Positions 58,797-64,000 of a DNA stretch of 64,000 nt are shown here, piece by piece. The position numbers and the translations under genes were made by a program. The DNA is from Gonatopus flavifemur. Its lineage: Eukaryota > Arthropoda > Insecta > Hymenoptera > Dryinidae. The notes under the pieces were generated by a model. It had not been told where the DNA came from, did no database searches, and was given only the letters and a program-made list of their open reading frames with translations. Within the stretch, counting starts at the first letter, position 1. Each line of letters starts with the position of its first letter. The stretch lies in NCBI GenBank assembly GCA_018340375.1, contig JAFFJZ010000001.1:30496001-30560000 (forward strand), in the 5' to 3' direction.

Positions 58797-59520
58797 TATA
58801 CCAATTGAGAATAATAACGATGTGTGGTATTGTTTGCATTAGTGAACTAATCTAACCGATAAATGATAATTGATTAGATTTAATGATATTCAATGAGATC
58901 CACTTGGACTCAAAAAGTGGCAAATGCAGAACCATCTGGATCTACATTCACGCTGTTGAAAAATTTACTAAAAACTTCCAGAACTGTACTGGAAACAATT
59001 AACCTGTAAATTTGTGCAGGAAAATTCTGCTAGAATCATGAGAATTTAAGTATATACACGTATCGGAGAATTGTTGAACATGAAATTTCATATAACATAC
59101 GAAAGATTTTCCTGTACATGGGCAGTGCATATCTATTACAAATGGTACCGGAGAATCTCTGTTTGTTTGAAGTCTTAATCAGGCTCACACGCAGTAATTC
59201 CATGCATCAGATCCCTGTTTTTTGTTCTCATTTTTGAATGATTTGGAAGCATGGAATATTTTGAGTGAAAATTGATTAGATCTACGTGGATCTCCGAAGG
59301 TTTCAATGGACATGACAATCCCCATGAGAAAAATAAAAATTTAACTCCCATATGCTCCAAAATTTTATGTTGTTGAATTTTGAGTGGTTTATAGAAACGA
59401 ATTAGATATTTTTCACTTTGAATCAACTCCTTTGGGCTGAAAATATCGTCCCAAGAATGGACTGCAAGATTCTTGCCCGGGAAGAAATGATTGGATCTAC
59501 TCTGTAAATCTGGGAGAATC

Positions 59521-59762
59521 ACGCGTTTCACTCCGCTAAGTCTCAAAAGTGAGCCAGTCCGCTTCGAGTGGGATTCTCACTCGTTTCAAGTGAACTCTCA
59601 CTCTTTTAGAGTGGCAAATTCACTCTAAAATTGGAGTGGTTGTGAGTTTCCAACCCCAAACCTTAGACTTCCACTCTAAAAGGGTGGGAATTTCACTCGG
59701 AATTTCGACAAGCTCACTTCAGGCTGCCTGAAGAGTGAAATCTCACTCTAAAAATTTTAGAC
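59521..59762. repeat. CACTCTAAAA/TTTTAGAGTG repeat, copy 1
   Basis: TTTCACTCC, CGAGTGGGATTCTCACTCGT, CACTCTTTTAGAGTGG, CACTCTAAAATTGGAGTGG and CACTCTAAAAGGGTGG give a dense array of overlapping small palindromes with the core CACTC. It shares its order with 60776-61240. Confidence 0.7.
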
Positions 59763-59960
59763 AATAATCGGATCCAAATTGGATCAACCTGAATCCCACT
59801 GGATCTGCTCAGATCCAATTAGATCCGCCACTTAATCCGATGAGATCCGTACAAATATGATAGGGCATGGACGTAGTTTCACAAATATTCATTTATCCGT
59901 ATCAATGGATTCCACCTAACCCGATCAAATCGGTCAAGACCCGATTGGATCCGACATCAG
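59762..59960. repeat. GGATCC/AGATCC-rich block
   Basis: More than ten GATC-containing words (GGATCCAAATTGGATC, GGATCTGCTCAGATCC, TTAGATCCGCC) occur in 200 bases. Similar GATCTA-rich patches are at 2860-2960, 4740-4800 and 26110-26180. Confidence 0.5.
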
Positions 59961-60775
59961 ATCTAGGGGTGGATTCAAGACCCTCGAATTATCTTAACCA
60001 AAATCATTTTCATGTCTCATAATGTGAAATTCACTGGATTAATGGATAACTCCAAAAAGAATAAAATAAAAGGAAATTACCAAAAATCTTATTCGAGTTT
60101 TAAACAATAAGGTTGACTGAAAAGTCATGAAGTCTCAAAATGGTTCTTGCTTGTCTTCCCACACAGCACCACAGTCCCAAAAGCATTCAAAAGCACTTTT
60201 CAAAAGAATATTTTCCATACCAAAACAAAAAATAAATGAGTAACTTGATGCCTCATTATATTCACGGAATTAATTAATAAATAAATGCTTTTGTATCGAA
60301 GATTTAGGAATGATTTATACAAAAGCTTCTTAAATTCACTCGCTTGCGTGACTGCTGCCGTTAATATCATTCATCTTATGAATAATTGACTCAACATCGA
60401 TACGCCTTGTGACTGTAGTTCATCGAATATATGTCAAAACGACTTGTCTTCGCTTGCGCATGGTTCATTTGTAAATTCCATTACACGTCGTTCCGACGAT
60501 TTGTTGGAATTTCACAAGTGAAGCGGATTAAAATGAGATATTATTTCGTTAAGATTGGTTCGAAAAAACCCGACCCGGTTCAACCCACTGGGTTTTTTCA
60601 TCAAAGGCCCACTTGAAAAAACCCGATAACAAATTAGACTCAGAATTAGGTAAATTTTACAACGATTCATTAGAGCCCAGAAAATGATGCATTATTATAT
60701 TTTCCTCAGCCAAGTATGACGTGAGATTTCAACTGTGGGACGTTCAACACTGTTTGAATCTGGAAGAGTTGAAAA

Positions 60776-61240
60776 TCACCCGTTCTACTCCATTAAGTGT
60801 CAGAAGTGAGTTGGTCAGCTTCAAGTGGGATTTTCACTCGTTTCGAGTGGCCTTTTACTATTGTAGAGTGGAAAATTCCCTCTAAAATTGAAGTGGTTGC
60901 GAGTTTCTAACTCAAACTTTAGATTATTACTCTACACTGTAAAAAAATTTGGGAAGTTTTTTTCACACCGTTGGGTGATTCCGTCCTCTTATCGTGGGGA
61001 AATTGTTTTTTTCATAAAAAATGAGGGATTTTTCCACTACTTTGAGAAATTATTTTGTTTTTTGGGTGCTGAATCTTTCACAAATGAGGAAAAATTCCGC
61101 ACTTGTGGAGGAACTTTGCTGCCACCATTTTTTGGGGGAAAATTCCACAATCATTTCTTACAGTGTAGAAGAGTGAAAATTTGATAAGTTCACTTTTAGC
61201 TGGCGAAAGAGTAAAATCTCACCCTAAAGATTTTAGAGAG
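60776..61240. repeat. CACTCTAAAA repeat, copy 2, interrupted by a MITE
   Basis: CTACTCCATTAAGTGTCAGA, AAGTGGGATTTTCACTCG and TGTAGAGTGG follow copy 1. The sequence stops at ATTACTCTA, continues after the MITE at GAAGAGTGAAAATTTGATAA, and ends CACCCTAAAGATTTTAGA. Length without the MITE is about 232 bp, like copy 1. Confidence 0.7.
60935..61165. mobile_element. TA-flanked MITE, CACTGTAAAAAAA family, copy 3
   Basis: CACTGTAAAAAAATTTGGG and ATTTCTTACAGTG between TA at 60933-60934 and 61166-61167. It is inserted in the CACTCTAAAA repeat, and the uninterrupted copy at 59521 shows the empty site. A 98-codon frame through it (60888-61184) is an artefact of the insertion. Confidence 0.88.
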
Positions 61241-61336
61241 CAAGGGTGATTCAAAACGTTCGAACACTATTCTACACACGGATTCCTTAAGAAATTTGAA
61301 ATAGACCTTCTTTTTGGAGAATGTTGCTCTGAGATA

Positions 61337-61573
61337 CACGGAGAAAATGATCTGCTGAAAAGTACCATATATTTCATAGCGTTCAAGCATTACTCTTGTC
61401 CCAATCACAATAATCGCATGAACATACTTCTAAAAGTATCATACTTGCTTAGACTTTCCTGGAGAAGTATAGTACTTTTGTAGATATTTTCACGTAAATA
61501 ATTTGATACGTACAAGAATAATGCTCGAACACTACAAAGTATGGTACTTTTTATCAGATCTTTTTTCTCCGTG
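61337..61573. mobile_element. TA-flanked MITE, CACGGAGAAAA ends
   Basis: CACGGAGAAAATGATCTG and AGATCTTTTTTCTCCGTG, TA on both sides. AAAGTACCATA / TATGGTACTTT, CGTTCAAGCATTACTCTTGT / ACAAGAATAATGCTCGAAC and AGTATCATAC / GTATAGTACTT pair inward. Confidence 0.88.
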
Positions 61574-61975
61574 TATGAGCATTTTTTGATTCTTCGAAAA
61601 AATCCAATATCTTAACTGTACCGATACTGTGTATGAGACATTCGAATCTAACGCCATTCGCTAAATCAGATTAGAGAGTATTTCTGGAAGGAAATTTATT
61701 CAACCCGCAGTTTGCCGCTGTTGAGTTTTAATGATCCAAGGTTCGTGATATCTGTTTAGCTATCATCTCAAAAATTTCGAGAGCCAAAAAGTATCGGAGA
61801 ATATTTCACTTTTTCTGGAAAATTGAAAAATCCACATATCTGGGAATTTTAGGCTCAGGTCAAAAGTTCTCCAAGAAAACTCCATTTCAACAAATGGCAT
61901 AAGAAATCCGGGTGCAGAGTAGCGTGCCGACGTTTTGGATCTCCCTGAATAAGAGCAAGAGGTGAAACACTCAAC

Positions 61976-62077
61976 ACGGAGAAAAATGATCAACTATTAT
62001 TTGAATAGCTGAAAATTACCTACGAGAGCTATTTTTGATCTGTCACAGCTAATAATACATTCTCAATGAATAATAAA
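61976..62077. mobile_element. One-ended MITE fragment, CACGGAGAAAA
   Basis: CACGGAGAAAAATGATC begins a MITE body with AGCTGAAAATTACC and CACAGCTAATAA. It runs up to the next element with no right end visible. Confidence 0.55.
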
Positions 62078-62079
62078 TA

Positions 62080-62304
62080 CACGGAAAAAATAATTTAGCT
62101 GCAGCAGCTAAGTAGCTAGCACGGACACGGACAGCCATTAAATTAGCTCCTGCAGCTAAATTTTAGCTGTTACAGCAAAAAAATTTGCATTTGTAGTTAA
62201 TTTATTTGCGGTAACAGCTAAAATTTAGCTGCAGGAGCTAATTTAATGGCTGTCCGTGTCCGTGCTAGCTACTTAGCTGCTGCAGCTAAATTATTTTTTC
62301 CGTG
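62080..62304. mobile_element. Near-perfect palindromic MITE, CACGGAAAAAATAATT ends
   Basis: With its TA flanks (62078-62079 and 62305-62306) the left 96 bases are identical to the inverse of the right 96. Differences appear only in the short central loop. The body is composed of CAGCTAAATTTTAGCTG-type words. Arm identity this high implies recent insertion or recent gene conversion between arms. Confidence 0.95.
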
Positions 62305-62649
62305 TACATCCCAAACAATAATTGCGAAGTTTTTCCCAAAAAATGGCAATCAAGTCCTCACCTAGATGAAAAACTTTTCACCATGATTCTAACAACTGAA
62401 AGGGAATTCCCCCCGGAAAAAAGGATACGTTTCTTATTTCTGATGAAAACGCAGTTCCCTAACGGACACAAAATAAATCTACCATTGGAAGAAGACAAAT
62501 TCTACCATAATTTTCGCAGGGCAAGTGCTTTTTACAGTATAGTTTTATATTCAAGCGCTGGAACTCACAATGGAATATTTTCATACGATTTCAGAATGAC
62601 GAAGAACCAACCCATGTGGAAAAAATGTCCAAAAATGGATACAGTTTTA

Positions 62650-62705
62650 AAACTCATATAGAATTGTATACAAATTGTGTACAATTATATACAGTTTTGG
62701 ACATT
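62650..62705. repeat. AT-rich hairpin repeat (TATATA family)
   Basis: CATATAGAATTGTATACAAA and TTGTGTACAATTATATACAG pair. AAATGTCCAAAA / TTTTGGACATTTTT extend the arms. Confidence 0.5.
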
Positions 62706-62880
62706 TTTTTCCTCATGGGAACATAGACAATTTCCGATGAACTGCGACAGTTCAAAGCTTTCCTAAGCTAATGTCATTTGATTTATAAACTGTTAATAGA
62801 AACAGAAATAGAAAAAACAGCGAGCATAGGAAAAAATAATTTTCAAAGTATTCAGCGAAAGAAATGACAATTCAAATCGA

Positions 62881-62988
62881 CCCTTAGGAAAATTTACGCC
62901 ATTTCGACCGGAACGCTTCATTTTTCCTCCAAAAAATTGGCGGAAAAATGAAGTGTTTTGGTCAGAATGAAGTCAATTTTCCTAAGGG
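62881..62988. mobile_element. 108-bp MITE, CCCTTAGGAAAATT ends, GA flanks
   Basis: CCCTTAGGAAAATTTACGCC and GAAGTCAATTTTCCTAAGGG, then CGCTTCATTTTTCC and GGAAAAATGAAGTG, pair along almost the full length. GA lies on both sides. Confidence 0.75.
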
Positions 62989-62999
62989 GAGTAATCAGA

Positions 63000-64000
63000 A
63001 ACTTCAAATGAGACTTGAAAACTATTTAAGAAATTGAAAAAACCCGAAAAACCCCGAAAAAGCCTAGAATTTTTGAAAAAACCTGAAAAAATCTTTGTTC
63101 CCAAAACAATGTATCTCCCACAAAATCGCGACAAGTTCCCTGTGATAGCAATTCAACTGCCACGACGATTGCAGTTACCGCTGTAAGGCAATAAAATGTA
63201 AATTCAAACTCGGTCTGTATGTACATACAAAACTCACGGTCATTCTGCGGCAGCAATAAGAACAACCGGTTGTACGAAAACCCTGTAATAACGATTAATC
63301 GACGCCATTCATTTTATATGAAATTGTATAAGACTTTTCATATGTTTTCTCGAGACAGTTTTTATTGATTCAATGTAGAACCGTTTGATTCGAATTATTT
63401 CGTAATCAACTTCGGGTTGCATATATCATGACGATGAAAAATCATTTCAAAGCATTTGAGATTCCTCACACCGTACCATGGAATCACAATTGAAGAATTC
63501 AATTCAATTTTCCATTCGTATCTTACCTCGATACAGTATGGTTATCTGAAAACAAGAATTGCTCCATAAATTTTAATACCTTCTATGTAATAATTACATC
63601 ACTTCACAATTCGAAATCGAGAGACTCGAGTTTTTCGAGTCAGCGAAAGGAGAAAAAATAACAACAGAGGAAAGGAAGAAACGGAAAGTGAAAATGACGT
63701 TCAGAGGTAATCAACTCCTTGCAAAGATGAAGCGTGCCTGATTTCTTTTAATTGATCCTGTTCGTGGAGGAAAAAAATTGTAATACGATTCTCTTGAATC
63801 CAGTTCCAGCACATTTCTTTTTCAATCTGGGACAATGGACTGTTGTTATCGTTGTTATTGCGTACAGAGATTTCATCATTTTGAAATTTCTTCGTTAAAC
63901 GTAAGTGGAGATCTCGTGAAAATCGTAAAAGTCATTCGCGAGTTATGGGGACGATAAATGATAAGCCTGCTGTGAAATAATTTGAACTCGTAAACGAGAT
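63000..64000. other. AT-rich stretch, nothing bounded
   Basis: Near 63030-63090 there is a short run of GAAAAAACCC-like words. The rest shows no bounded repeat or recognised exon. Confidence 0.4.

Noticed and set aside
59175..59546. Longest open frame (123 codons, minus strand)
   Set aside because: It runs into the CACTCTAAAA repeat, has no recognisable domain and sits in sequence with similar-length frames on the other strand elsewhere. Probably chance.
60888..61184. 98-codon frame
   Set aside because: It is created by a MITE inserted in the CACTCTAAAA repeat and crosses both boundaries.
62302..62661. 119-codon plus-strand frame
   Set aside because: Its first codons lie in the end of the young MITE and its last in an AT hairpin. 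No family features were seen in between.
1..64000. CRISPR array or prokaryotic operon
   Set aside because: No regularly spaced direct repeats with unique spacers, no clustered long frames with ribosome binding sites. The tandem repeats present have no spacers.
1..64000. Endogenous viral or retroviral sequence
   Set aside because: I saw no long terminal repeats in direct orientation, no reverse transcriptase or viral structural motif in the frames available.

Overview
This window reads as intergenic or intronic DNA from an AT-rich arthropod nuclear genome, most likely an insect. That assignment is an inference from base composition, repeat style and core-promoter motifs. I recognise no intact protein-coding gene. 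The longest open frames are about 110-125 codons, carry no family signature, and usually run through repeats. There is no bacterial-style gene packing, rRNA or CRISPR array.

What fills the window is non-autonomous DNA transposons, many inserted into one another, plus older foldback and tandem repeats. Several can be delimited to the base because their terminal inverted repeats (TIRs) sit between matching target-site duplications (TSDs). Types seen: two hAT-like elements with 8-bp TSDs (1272-1415 and 18022-18761); one piggyBac-like element with TTAA (13386-13603); a four-copy family of about 186 bp with 9-bp TSDs; many elements ending CAC...GTG, mostly between TA dinucleotides; and elements ending CCC...GGG between 2-bp repeats of varied sequence (TA, TT, AA, AT, GA).

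Layout. 1-3 kb: AT-rich hairpins, an 8-bp-TSD hAT MITE and two palindromic MITEs. 3.0-4.7 kb: a degraded foldback with a 157-bp tandem repeat, one unit split by a MITE, and a tRNA-like (SINE) head. 5-12.5 kb: mostly unassigned AT-rich sequence with scattered MITEs. 13.2-13.7 kb: piggyBac MITE inside another MITE. 16.1-20.4 kb: a long inverted repeat enclosing a foldback that is itself split by a hAT element. 21-30 kb: dispersed MITEs and a three-insertion nest at 24.6-25.3 kb. 31-45 kb: older repeats, a foldback built of a CTCTAT tandem motif, a GC-balanced island and candidate exon near 41 kb. 45-53 kb: the densest area, including three MITEs abutted with shared TA dinucleotides (50.08-50.99 kb) and an element carrying four others (51.06-52.63 kb). 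53-58.3 kb: repeat-poor, with weak promoter and exon candidates. 58.4-63 kb: further foldbacks, a nested MITE pair and an almost perfect 229-bp palindrome at 62.08 kb that looks very young.

Possible host-gene signals are few and weak: TATA/initiator pairs with splice donors near 22.7 and 55.9 kb, a short acceptor-ATG-donor exon at 41.05 kb, and a minus-strand candidate first exon at 57.8 kb. Nothing links them into one transcript.
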